From Deinococcus aquatilis DSM 23025 (GTDB lineage Bacteria; Deinococcota; Deinococci; Deinococcales; Deinococcaceae): 18,490 nt of DNA. Positions 6,808 through 14,835 of this stretch are shown here, in pieces. The stretch's first letter is position 1. The number at the start of each line of letters is the position of its first letter. The translations under genes were made by a program, and so were the position numbers. The notes under the pieces were generated by a model, which had not been told where the DNA came from, searched no databases, and was given only the letters and a program-made list of their open reading frames with translations. Location: the NCBI RefSeq assembly GCF_000378445.1, contig NZ_KB899765.1, positions 1 through 18,490 of the forward strand, in the 5' to 3' direction.

Positions 6808-8363
6808 TGGGAAACAGAGAGCGGCAGTACGATGACCCTCAGGCGCCGCCCGTGTTGACAACGGCAAGGGCGCTTGCCCTGTTTGAGAGTGTCATTGTCC
6901 CGGCGCTGCAGGTTGTGGAGATTTGGAATGCCTCGCCGGTTGTAACTCTGGAGCAAGGCGCAGATCGGCGCTGGGCCATCCAGGCCCTCCGGGGTGCGAG
7001 CCACGAGTGGGGGCGCAGCGAGCAAGGAGATGATGTCGAGGCACAGGCCCGGCGATTGTTGGCTGAGCCGATGGTTGGCGGTGTGCCGTCTGAGTGCCAG
7101 ATCACCGCCTTGCTGGCTCAAGCTGTGCAGCGAGCCTCGCAGCAGCGTCCAGGAGGGGCCGCCCGCTGTCTGGCTGTGGCCCTCGTGTTGGAGACATGGA
7201 TACCCGGTGACACTGAACTATCCTTACCTATCTCCGCCTACACCCAGCGCACTGCCTTGCCTTTGGACTTGATGCTGTGCAGCCTGTTTGGGGAGTTGTC
7301 AGATTTGGCTGGCGTCGTCAACCCCTTAGGACTGATCGACCGCATCGAGGAGGCCAAGGCCGCCATCGCCGAAACGCATAGGCTGACCAACCCTCTGGAT
7401 GAGCTGTCGACCGAATGGCCAGAAGCCAATGACTTGGGGGCCTGGGGCAGCAATGTGTATCACCTGCAAACGTTGATTCACAAAGTGTTCTCCGGCGACG
7501 CAGCTGCCCAGTCTGTTGATGATCGGTGCCTCTGGGTCCAAATCTATGGGGGGTTGGAGTGCGCCGCCGCGCTGCTGAACACTTGGTCTCTCGGTCCCAC
7601 ACAAGATGCTTGGCCGCCTGAGGATCTCAGTTTTAGAGATCTAATCAGTTTGGAACTGGAGACCACCCTGCTTCAGGCCATCCGGTTGGCGCACCGCCTC
7701 GAGCGTAACAGGGAGATGGCTGAGGCAGGGGAAGTCGCGGCTGTGGCACGGCGCCTGCGGCGGCTTTGTCTCCATGAGATGGAGCAACTGGGCTTGATCC
7801 CGCAACCGCCGCAGGTTAGGGGAGGCAAGGAAAACCACACATCTTTAGAGGTCTTGTTGAAGGCCATCTGGGTATCAGGTACCGATGCGGCGTGGTTCCT
7901 GAATTCTGTGCTGATCGCCGTACGCACGTGGGAAGCGATGACCCCAGGGGTTCCGGAAAAACAAGAAGTCTCTTGGCCGCCCCCACAGTGGATGCTCGTG
8001 CGCGACATTGCGCTATACGGCTGTCTGTACGTCCTACTGACGATACAATTTTCGGCTCAAGTGACCCCTGGTTTTTCCGCGCGAGCCAGTAAGGCGCTGA
8101 TCCCGTCCGCAGCCGAAATACGCGAGGCGGCCAGTGAGTTGCTGAGGCCCATTCGACCGTTGGCCACAGTCCACGTGGAAGATGATCAGCCATCGCGTTC
8201 GCCTGCCGAATGGTGGCAGGTGGCGCACGAAGCACTTTGGAAGGCGTTGCTGTGCCCGCTGGCGTCTGCTGCTCGGCCTGACTGTCACCAACTTGACTCC
8301 GCGTTGGGCCATGCCCTCGAGGGGTTGGCAGACGCTCTAGAGAAGCAGAGAGGGGCACTGTGA
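6807..8363 (+). CDS. Unknown helical protein, cassette copy 1 (518 aa)
   Basis: I do not recognise this family. The start is set at the ATG at 6807, not the ATG 13 codons earlier, because the TATAAT box lies between them. The protein is predicted mainly helical, rich in Leu, Ala and Trp, with no signal peptide, clear membrane segment, Walker motif or metal cluster. It is clearly homologous, at roughly half of positions by eye, to 14835-16430. Shared blocks are YDDP near the N-terminus, EAQARxLLAE (approximately residue 77), CxAVALVLExWIP, GELSDLxxVVxPLGLIDRIE (approximately 170-190), PEDL or PDDL after a conserved Trp, WPxPQW with RDxALYxCL (approximately 390-410), EIREXASELL, and WW followed by EALWxALLCPLASA near the end. 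It is divergent from an XRE repressor that probably controls it. The role is unknown. Confidence 0.8.
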   Translation: MGNRERQYDDPQAPPVLTTARALALFESVIVPALQVVEIWNASPVVTLEQGADRRWAIQALRGASHEWGRSEQGDDVEAQARRLLAEPMVGGVPSECQITALLAQAVQRASQQRPGGAARCLAVALVLETWIPGDTELSLPISAYTQRTALPLDLMLCSLFGELSDLAGVVNPLGLIDRIEEAKAAIAETHRLTNPLDELSTEWPEANDLGAWGSNVYHLQTLIHKVFSGDAAAQSVDDRCLWVQIYGGLECAAALLNTWSLGPTQDAWPPEDLSFRDLISLELETTLLQAIRLAHRLERNREMAEAGEVAAVARRLRRLCLHEMEQLGLIPQPPQVRGGKENHTSLEVLLKAIWVSGTDAAWFLNSVLIAVRTWEAMTPGVPEKQEVSWPPPQWMLVRDIALYGCLYVLLTIQFSAQVTPGFSARASKALIPSAAEIREAASELLRPIRPLATVHVEDDQPSRSPAEWWQVAHEALWKALLCPLASAARPDCHQLDSALGHALEGLADALEKQRGAL

Positions 8364-8528
8364 AGCAGCAGGGCAAGAGAGCATGTGAACAGCAAACTCG
8401 CTCAGTGCTGGGAAGTCATTTTGATTTCGTATAAAAAGCGTGCAGGTTCCGCACGTCCACAGACCAGCGTTCCTGGGCCTCGTCACTCATGCTCGCCGAC
8501 CTTTCACACCGGGGCAAGAGTTGACCAG

Positions 8529-10017
8529 TCACGGCCGCTCCTTGGACCGCGTCAGGGCGACAAAGACGATTGCTTTTGTCGCCCTTCTCCTCGTTCTGTC
8601 TGCCCGCCTCCATGATCTCCTCCGCGCCGAGCAGGGCCACTCGCCACGCCTCCAACTCCTTGGCCTGGTGCACCGCGCAGAAGCGTACCGCTTGGCCCTT
8701 GGCCTGAAAGCGCGAGTTGATCTGCGCCGTGATCTCGCGGCCCTGTGCTTTTTGCCCGGCCCTTGAAGCACGGGTGGCCACCTCGGCGACGAGTGCGGCG
8801 ATACACGTCAACAGGTCCACATCACTTTGCATCGCCCGGCGCCGCCGCTTGCCGCGTTCCCCTTGTTCGTAATGATCCTGGAGCAGGGCCATCCCGTACT
8901 CCTGCAGGCGGGGTTCGATGTCGGCCACCTCAAACGGGTAGGCAAAGCAGCGCGTCACGTGACCTTCCAGTTTCGCCACAAGGTCGTGACCCATCACTTC
9001 CACGGTCAGGCCCTGCTGGGCACACCGCAGCGCGAGGCTGATCATCGGTGCGCTGGTTTTCGCGCTGAACAAGTCCTCAGGTTACAACTCGCTCAGCAAC
9101 TCGTCTTCGCTAACGGTTTTCACTTCGCCTTCCGCCGCATGGGGAGCCGTCACAATCAGGTCGCTGAACTCGCTCACCAGTGCGACGTGACTCCTAGGAC
9201 ATCGGAAGGTGACAGTGAGTCGCAGAGACAGCGCATTGAAAGTCTCCTGTGCCCAGTCCAGACCTTCGGCGTCCGCTCCAGTGAATTTGCAGATGGCCTG
9301 CGCCCGGTCTCCGACCAGCACCACCCGTCCGCGCCGCGAGGTCACGTGCTTGACCAAGCGGTGCTGCAGGCGGAAGAAGTCCTGCGTCTCCTCCACCAGG
9401 ACCACGTCCATGCTCTCGAACCCGTAGCCCAACTTGAGGGGCAGGTAGAGCATGTCGTCGTCAGAGTGACCGCGCTCCAGAACATCCGACAAGGCCCGGT
9501 CCTGAACAAGACGCACCAGTTCCACCGGGTTGAGACCCGCAGGCCACTCCATCTCATGCTCGCTGACCAAGCCCTCAATGGCGGCGGATGTGTTGGCGAT
9601 ATGTGCCATGGACAACTTGACCAGAGCCAGCGCGGTCTTCGCCACGCCCTTGGAGTAGAGGCCCCGTTCTTTGCGCAGCGAGTCCACCAGATGTTTGCGC
9701 TTCCACTCCGAGAAGGTGGCCTTGCGCGGCGAGCACTCTTCGACCATCATCTTGCCGAACGCGTGGAAGGGACTCACCTGAACGTCACTCGGCAGCGCGT
9801 CCTTGAGACTCTTGGCGATGGATTTGTTCAGCGCGAACGCACCAATGCGCAGTCCTGCCGGGAGCACCTGCGCGACGGTCCTGAGTACCGTGGACTTGCC
9901 GCTGCCTGCGGTGGACTGCACGGTGAGGCTCCGCCCAGTTTCGTGCACGGCCTGGATCACGGCCAACTGTTCGGGGGTCATACGGGCGAGGGCCTGCTGC
10001 ACTTCCGCTCGTGGCAC
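8529..10017 (-). pseudogene. UvrD/Rep-type helicase, broken by a stop and a frameshift
   Basis: From a GTG at 10017 the frame encodes a superfamily 1 helicase: STAGSGKST (Walker A, residues 35-43), HAFG (85-88), VVLVEETQD (motif II, with Glu for Asp), GDRAQAI (236-242) and TFRCPRS (270-276). It stops at a TAA (9084-9082). The same frame continues without a gap: PEDLFSAKTSAPMISLALR, then VHQAKELEAWRV, which is motif V. Motif VI, VFVALTRSKER, lies in another frame; removing one A from AAAA (8577-8574) joins KGDK to AIVFVALTRSKERP and a TGA at 8529. So one nonsense codon, plausibly from CAA, and one single-base insertion separate this from an intact gene of about 500 residues. It may be a pseudogene or contain sequencing errors. 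The ATP-binding half could still be made. Confidence 0.82.
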
Positions 10018-10154
10018 CCCTGGCCGGAGCTGCAGGGTGTCTTGCCACAGGGTCTGGGTCTGGACGTCGCTCGTGGAGACCGCCGCCCCCCACCCCTGGC
10101 GGGGGAACTAGGCGGGTGAGGTGGGACGGCACTGCCCACTTCCTCTGGTCGGCT

Positions 10155-10403
10155 TCACGCCTTTGCTTCGGCGCTGGTTTCTCTCAACAGCCGCGGTTCC
10201 CTCAGATAGATTCCGCCTGCGTCCCAGAGTCGCCAGTCGCGGATGTCCGGTTTTATTCCGCCGTTGAGGTACGCCCGCACTTCGGTCAAGCTCCCGAATT
10301 CAATTTCAGAAGTCGCGTCCGGATGATCGTCGTGGGTGGAGAACTGTAACGTAAACGGTGGGCGGTGCACGTAGGGAGGCTCGGGTACGTGTTGGAGTTT
10401 CAT
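10155..10403 (-). CDS. Small hypothetical protein
   Basis: An 82-residue acidic protein beginning at the ATG at 10403, with EIEFGSLTEVRAYLNGGIKPDIRDWRLWDAGGIYLREPRLL as its most protein-like stretch. The mix of charged and aromatic residues suggests a real gene, although the ribosome site is not strong (GGGGAAAG about 11 bases upstream). I recognise no family. It lies upstream of the broken helicase on the same strand, 137 bases away, and may have been co-transcribed with it. Confidence 0.5.
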   Translation of the reverse strand: MKLQHVPEPPYVHRPPFTLQFSTHDDHPDATSEIEFGSLTEVRAYLNGGIKPDIRDWRLWDAGGIYLREPRLLRETSAEAKA

Positions 10404-11540
10404 GCCTGCCGCTTTCCCCAGCGGGGAGACCTGCGGGGGTGGCTGAACCCGGCCCGCTGCTCTTTTTGTGTGGGGGAGGCCATGTCGGCAGGTCTGCTGG
10501 TTCGGGGTCTGCCGTGTGGGCAGCTGAGGTTTTCCCGACTGCTCTGCCGTGTGGACAGGAGTCTGCTCCGTGGACTCTGGTGCGGGTGATCAGCGTGCGG
10601 ATGTGCCCTGGTGATGACAGGCTAAAGCAGGGGCCAAAGCGGACGGTCTTGGGCAGAGGTGGGAAGCGGGGTCTGGGGGCGTGCAGGCGGCGAGGATCGG
10701 AAGAAACGTCTCTTTCTGTGTAAGATGATGGATTTGCCCAATTGCCTTCTTCGTGCAAGGTTTTGAGCGCCCCACATTTTGAAGCCGCCTTTGCCGTGCA
10801 AGGTCCTTTCGTTTTTTTTCCTTCGCCGTGCAAAGTAGGCCAAAATTTCCGATTCGTGGCCGCCTTTGCCATGCAAGGTCCTTTCGTTTTTTTTCCTTTG
10901 CCGTGCAAGGTGTCTGCTGTCGCCCGCATGGGTCGTCTGGCGTCCCTCTTAGCTGTTTTATCTGCTCGTTTGAGGTGGATGAACGGCTTTCAGACTGGGC
11001 AACACCTTCCTGTTCAGGTATCTGCACATAAGTCCTACTCAGGCAATTGTCCCTCCGCTTGTCAGGTTTTGCATTGACGAACAGGTGGCAGTATTGCTCC
11101 CTTACGAGTCTGCTGTGTGTGGTCGGTGGCCGCTCTCTTGTACCTGGGCGAGACTTAGAAACGGGCATTGGCTTTCGTCTGTGTTTGAGAGCTGAGTACC
11201 GCACGCCGTTGCTTCTTGCGCCAGTTGGGTGGCGACAAAATCCCGAGGAGCACCTTGATGTGATGGGAGGTCACTTGGCTTTTTGGTCTGGCGCGTGAGG
11301 TGGCACCACAGTTCTGCACCTCACTCCTGCGGCCTTGCCCAACGCCGCGACACTCCGGAAGCCAGCCGCGCAAAGGTTCGTTATGCCTGGTGTTGTGAAG
11401 TTCGTCTTGAGCTGAGAGGCAGCGGCAAGTCGCTCTGGCGTGCAGCATCCGTGAAGCGTTTTGCTTGCCTTTTCTGGTCATGAAAACAGCGCCCAAGGGC
11501 GGGTGCTGTGAGATAGAACTGAGATGAATGTGGAGGTTCC
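10404..11540. other. Gene-free stretch holding a third iteron-like array
   Basis: No convincing gene. Open frames on the minus strand have repeated Lys/Arg-rich peptides that arise from the repeats at 10746-10911 and are not credible. A 12-base direct repeat, TCTGCCGTGTGG, occurs at 10508-10519 and 10543-10554, 35 bases apart. The rest shows no structure that I can name. Confidence 0.5.
10746..10911 (+). repeat. Third iteron-like array, five copies, no rep gene beside it
   Basis: Five direct copies of a site close to TTTGCCGTGCAAGGT, with cores GTGCAAGGT at 10753-10761, 10796-10804, 10828-10836 (AAAGT), 10871-10879 (ATGCAAGGT) and 10903-10911. Steps between cores are 43, 32, 43 and 32 bases, close to four and three helical turns. 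The last four copies lie in two 53-base units (10784-10836 and 10859-10911) that share a CCTTTCG plus eight-T linker. The sequence differs from both other arrays. It resembles an origin or partition-site array whose protein gene is not in the window. Confidence 0.75.
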
Positions 11541-12837
11541 TTACGGGGCGGGCTGGTCACTCCACCAGTCAGTCAGGAGGATGTCGCGTTTGAGGCGGGG
11601 ACCAATATCTTCTCGGAGATTGCGCTGGCGAGTCGGTGAAGTGACGCCCCACACCGTTTCGATAAAGGCCCGATCACTGAAGGCGTCCAGTTTTTTCCGA
11701 ATGGTTCCAAGGGTATAAGTGTCCGCATCAAATTCGATAGCGACGTCTCCATACGGGCTACGAAAGACGGCATCCGGTTCCTCAGTGACCCGACTGTGCC
11801 GAGGGTTGACCACCCAACGATCTCCGGTCTTAACCTCCAGAAGACGGCGCATCTCACCTGTTCCGCCATAGTGCATCAGGTCATGGTCGGCCTTAAATTG
11901 AAATGATTTTTGCCCGAGGTAAAAGCGCGTTTTGACTTCCAAGGCCTTGCGCATGTGCATGGTCGGAGAATGGTTCCCACATACGGCACCCGGTCAAGGT
12001 CATGATCATTCAGTCCGTAGTGCCGCCGCAGTTGCCCGTGGCTGATGGCGCGGTCTGCTGTCAGGTCAGCCAGAAATCGTTCACGGCGTTCGGCCTTGTC
12101 CAGCAGCAACAGGTCAACGGTCTGAGTTTTGGAATGATCGAACTGGGGGAATCGTAGAGGGCCAACGCATGGTAACGGGAAAGAGAAGGGCCATTTCCGA
12201 TGCGATCTTGCTGGGCATCCACTTGAGTGAACAGGAGGCGTGAGCCTTCAGCTGGGGCGCATCCGGGCACGCGTGTTTCGAGGGTCAGAAATTGGGAGAA
12301 CCGAGCGGCTTTGGCGTGGGCCAATCTTGGCTGAGGAGTGAAGAGATGCACGTGAAATCCGTAAGCCAATGCGGATGATCTGAGATGCACGCCGATGTTG
12401 TTCAGGCCGTTGGGTGTCATTCCGCCGCTGCTCATGGTGCCTCCGGCCAGGGCCACGCCCCGTTCAGTCATCACCTCCAACAACCGCATTTGCCCAACGT
12501 AAGTGTTCAGGTTCCGGGTCGTTTCCGGTGTCGTGGCGACGTACCCTTTCTCCGCGAGGCAGTGGCGCAAGTAGGCGCGGTCCAACTGACGTTGTAGGCT
12601 GACCGCGCCCTCCGTGGTCTCAAACACTGCCTTGCGTCCGGGGCCTCCGAGCAGGGTCAGGGTGCCCATCATGGTGTAGACCTGCACCACATACTCCGCC
12701 GCCAAGAACTTAGCGGGGCGGGTGAGATGCTGGGTCAACTCGGTCTCGGTCCACGTGCCGTCTTGCATGTACAGCCGGATCAGGGCGGCGTGTTCAGTAG
12801 GCGTGAGGTCGAGCACAGGTGGAAGGTCGGGCGTCAT
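11541..12837 (-). pseudogene. Replication-relaxation-like protein (tentative), broken by two frameshifts
   Basis: Three overlapping minus-strand frames read as one protein of about 430 residues. Part one starts at the ATG at 12837 after AGGA and gives LTPTEHAALIRLYMQDGTWTETELTQHLT, a winged-helix-like start, through to HALALYDSP. Adding one C to the five-C run (12149-12145 on the minus strand) continues into QFDHSKTQTVDLLLLDKAERRERFLADL and on to HYGLNDHDLDRVPYVGTIL. A second shift near 11955-11975 continues into HMRKALEVKTRFYLGQKSFQF and ends with LLTDWW. In the last part EPDAVFRSPYGDVAIEFDADTYTLGTIRKKLDAF has the P-D-A then E-x-D pattern of plasmid replication-relaxation proteins with a nuclease-like core. 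That family match is a by-eye guess. Frameshifts could be mutations or sequencing errors. Confidence 0.65.
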
Positions 12838-12915
12838 GGCGTGTCCTTTGAGGGAGAAGGGCGTGCGCCCGGTGAGCCATCACAACGGCTCTCGCGGGGC
12901 GCACGGACGGGGAGG

Positions 12916-13623
12916 TCAGGACGTAGGCGCTTCGGCTTTCTGGTGATCGCGTTTGGGCGGGGTGGGGGTTTTGCTGGAGACCGCAGGGGTTTTTTTGCCA
13001 CTGGATTTGCCCGCAGGTTTGTCTCCGGATTTGCCCGTAGGTTTGCTGGACACAGGCGCTGCGCCTTGTCTCATCTTCACGAGCCGTTTGAAATCCAGCT
13101 CACCGGACGCGATCAGATCAAAGTCCACGCGCAGCCTGTCTTGCTCGGCCAACAGTTCATACACATGCTCTTTGACGTGGTGGACCATCCACTTCTGAAG
13201 GTCGGCGGTGTACCAGATCGCCTCGTCAGGAGCCGTGTGGGTTTCGGGTTGACCGTCCTTGTTCTGGTACTCGTGGGTGAGTTCTGTGTTGAGACTGACG
13301 GCCTGCACCTCGCCTCTTGCGATGGCTCCCGGCAACTCACGCAGCAGCTTGATGCGGTGGACAGAGGGCACCGTTTCAAGGAGGACGCTCCAACGTTGGA
13401 CGCTGCCGTAGGGCAAGGCAGGTTGACCTTGAGGCGCAGAGGAGGCGTCGGCCTGCACCGAGCCGAAGGTGGACCCTGCCGCCCCTGCACCCACATCCCC
13501 AGGCAGGACAGCGCTTCTCTTTTTACCTTGTAACTGATCGAAACTGATCTTAAATTCGTTCCGCACACTGGCAGCGTTCGGGGGCGGCGGGAGCAAGTAT
13601 TCGGGGGTAGGCAGATCTGACAT
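12916..13623 (-). CDS. Hypothetical protein with basic Lys/Pro/Ser tail
   Basis: A 235-residue protein not recognised as any family. The ATG at 13623 is preceded by AGGAG with a 7-base gap, an excellent ribosome site, so the longer open frame upstream (to 13752) is rejected. Residues 1-180 form the folded part, with YLLPPPPNAASVRNEFKISF near the start, a Gly/Ala-rich loop, and DEAIWYTADLQKWMVHHVKEHVYELLAEQDRLRVDF. From about residue 185 the chain is low-complexity, with repeated SSKPTGKSGDKPAGKSSGKK-like units, strongly basic and probably disordered, as in some nucleic-acid-binding proteins. It lies 78 bases upstream of the broken gene at 11541-12837 on the same strand, probably in one operon. 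DNA binding is an inference from the tail alone. Confidence 0.72.
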   Translation of the reverse strand: MSDLPTPEYLLPPPPNAASVRNEFKISFDQLQGKKRSAVLPGDVGAGAAGSTFGSVQADASSAPQGQPALPYGSVQRWSVLLETVPSVHRIKLLRELPGAIARGEVQAVSLNTELTHEYQNKDGQPETHTAPDEAIWYTADLQKWMVHHVKEHVYELLAEQDRLRVDFDLIASGELDFKRLVKMRQGAAPVSSKPTGKSGDKPAGKSSGKKTPAVSSKTPTPPKRDHQKAEAPTS

Positions 13624-14518
13624 GGCAAGGCTCCTGATGGTTGGTGAGGGGCGGAACAGCAGCGCAGCGGCGGGGAGACATCGAGGCCAATTCCTCCTCG
13701 CGACAGGTCGATGACACCAAAGACAGTGTGCGTGCGCTTTGGGTTTCGGCATTCAACAGTTCCCTGCAGCCGCGCTTGACTTTGGTTTTCCCACAGCCAC
13801 CAGACGCCCTCCTACTGGGTGCTCAGACAATCCTCAAACCGCCTTGGTTGTTCGTGAGATGGAGCGTTCGGTCAGCCAGCACCCACGCTGTTCGGTCAAC
13901 GTGGCACCCCTGGTGCGGAGTTCGCTGCCTGCTCACAAACGGTGTGAAGTGTTGTTGACCACATCACTTGAAGCCTCGGTCTGACCAATGTCCATGTGTC
14001 TGGACTGGTCAGCATCGGGCGTGATCGGGCAGTGCCGTTGTGATTTGACACCATGTCAACTGGAGTTCCGTACCTGCTTGTCTTCCTCCCACCCTCCGCA
14101 GGAATCGGAAAGCTTCCCTTGCAGAACGGACGCCCGTCAGGAGGCCTGCGGAGCAAACAGGGCCACCTGAATTGCAGCGGGGTGACTCGCAGAGCTGCGG
14201 CTAAGGGGCATCACCGTCTTGATGTCAAATGTAGGCCCGTATCAGTGATTGACCTAGGAAGGCAACACTGATACGAGTAGCTTGTTATCTGAGTTTCTGA
14301 CCTGCTGGACTGCCAAGGCGTCGCCAGACTCCACAATGACCGGGAGTTCATTCGGCTCAACATGAATCCAAAAGCTGGTTGCGGTTGGCCTGCTGCTCAC
14401 GCTTTGGCTTCGGAGAGCGGAGCGCACCCAAATCACCCACTGTTCACTGTCATTTTCGTTGACCGGCGGCTTAGCCTTCTGAACACTGTGTTCAACCGCA
14501 GTCGGTTGGCACCGGATC
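13624..14518. other. Gene-free stretch before cassette copy 2
   Basis: No frame is convincing. A minus-strand frame ending at 14254 contains FWIHVEPNELPVIVESGDALAVQQVRNSDNKLL, which looks more protein-like than its surroundings and could be a gene remnant, but its upstream part is poor. A perfect inverted repeat sits at 14238-14275. Confidence 0.4.
14238..14275. repeat. Perfect 10-bp inverted repeat
   Basis: CGTATCAGTG at 14238-14247 and CACTGATACG at 14266-14275 are exact inverted copies with an 18-base spacer. The absence of a T-run argues against a terminator. The arm length and spacer resemble the 10-bp, 19-base-spacer operators of the XRE cassettes and share ATCAG or CTGAT letters with them, but no promoter is recognisable here. 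Confidence 0.55.
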
Positions 14519-14764
14519 TCATTCCACTTCTCTATTTGGAAGCAAGACCCCCACTTCTACCCCCAAGACCTCAGCGACTCGGCGCAAGGTGGAGAGCCGG
14601 GGATCCAGCAAGCCGTTTTCCAGCTTGGTGGGATGGGTGCGGTGCATTCCTGCCCGAGCCGCAAATTCATCCTGACTCCAGCCCTGAGCCTGGCGTAATC
14701 GGCGAATCTGTACTCCTAAGGCCGCTAAGTAAGGGTCTTTGACCGGATGGGAGAGAGCAGACAT
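14519..14764 (-). CDS. XRE regulator of cassette copy 2
   Basis: An 81-residue Cro/C1-type regulator starting MSALSHPVKDPYLAALG, with SQDEFAARAGMHRTHPTKLENG as HTH and LSTLRRVAEVLGVEVGVLLP at the end. It is nearly identical to 6477-6749 through the DNA-binding region and differs mainly at the N-terminus and the last few residues. The ATG at 14764 is in frame; the upstream ATG that copy 1 uses exists here too but leads into another frame. The 70-base divergent gap carries the same operator layout as copy 1. It probably represses the 531-residue gene and itself; with near-identical recognition residues it should also bind the copy 1 site. Confidence 0.85.
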   Translation of the reverse strand: MSALSHPVKDPYLAALGVQIRRLRQAQGWSQDEFAARAGMHRTHPTKLENGLLDPRLSTLRRVAEVLGVEVGVLLPNREVE

Positions 14765-14796
14765 AGAGCCTGAGCATCCTCAGACTCGGAAGGTTA

Positions 14797-14835
14797 TGCG
14801 ACTGATTTCCATGAAACAGTTTAAAATCAGTTGTA
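14797..14835 (+). promoter_or_regulatory. Operator and leaderless promoter of cassette copy 2
   Basis: TGCGACTGAT at 14797-14806 and ATCAGTTGTA at 14826-14835 form an inverted repeat with 8 of 10 positions paired and a 19-base spacer, the same geometry as 6769-6807. TAAAAT at 14822-14827 lies seven bases before the ATG at 14835. The left arm is identical in both copies, while the right arm has drifted at two positions, so repression may be weaker here. Confidence 0.7.

Noticed and set aside
6477..8363. Classical toxin-antitoxin pair
   Set aside because: The partner is a 518-residue protein with no known toxin motif, and the genes are divergent rather than in one operon; not supported without experiments.
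8827..10119. 430-residue plus-strand open frame opposite the helicase
   Set aside because: His/Arg/Gln-rich antisense shadow; the opposite strand carries recognisable helicase motifs.
10590..11204. Minus-strand open frame with repeated Lys/Arg-rich peptide
   Set aside because: The repeated peptide is the translated third array, and the remainder is low in protein character.
11714..11723. TAAGTGTCCG, matching the replicon 1 iteron core
   Set aside because: Single occurrence inside coding sequence of the broken gene; chance match is likely.
14254..14436. Possible 60-residue minus-strand gene
   Set aside because: The C-terminal half looks protein-like, but there is no good start, ribosome site or family; at most a remnant.
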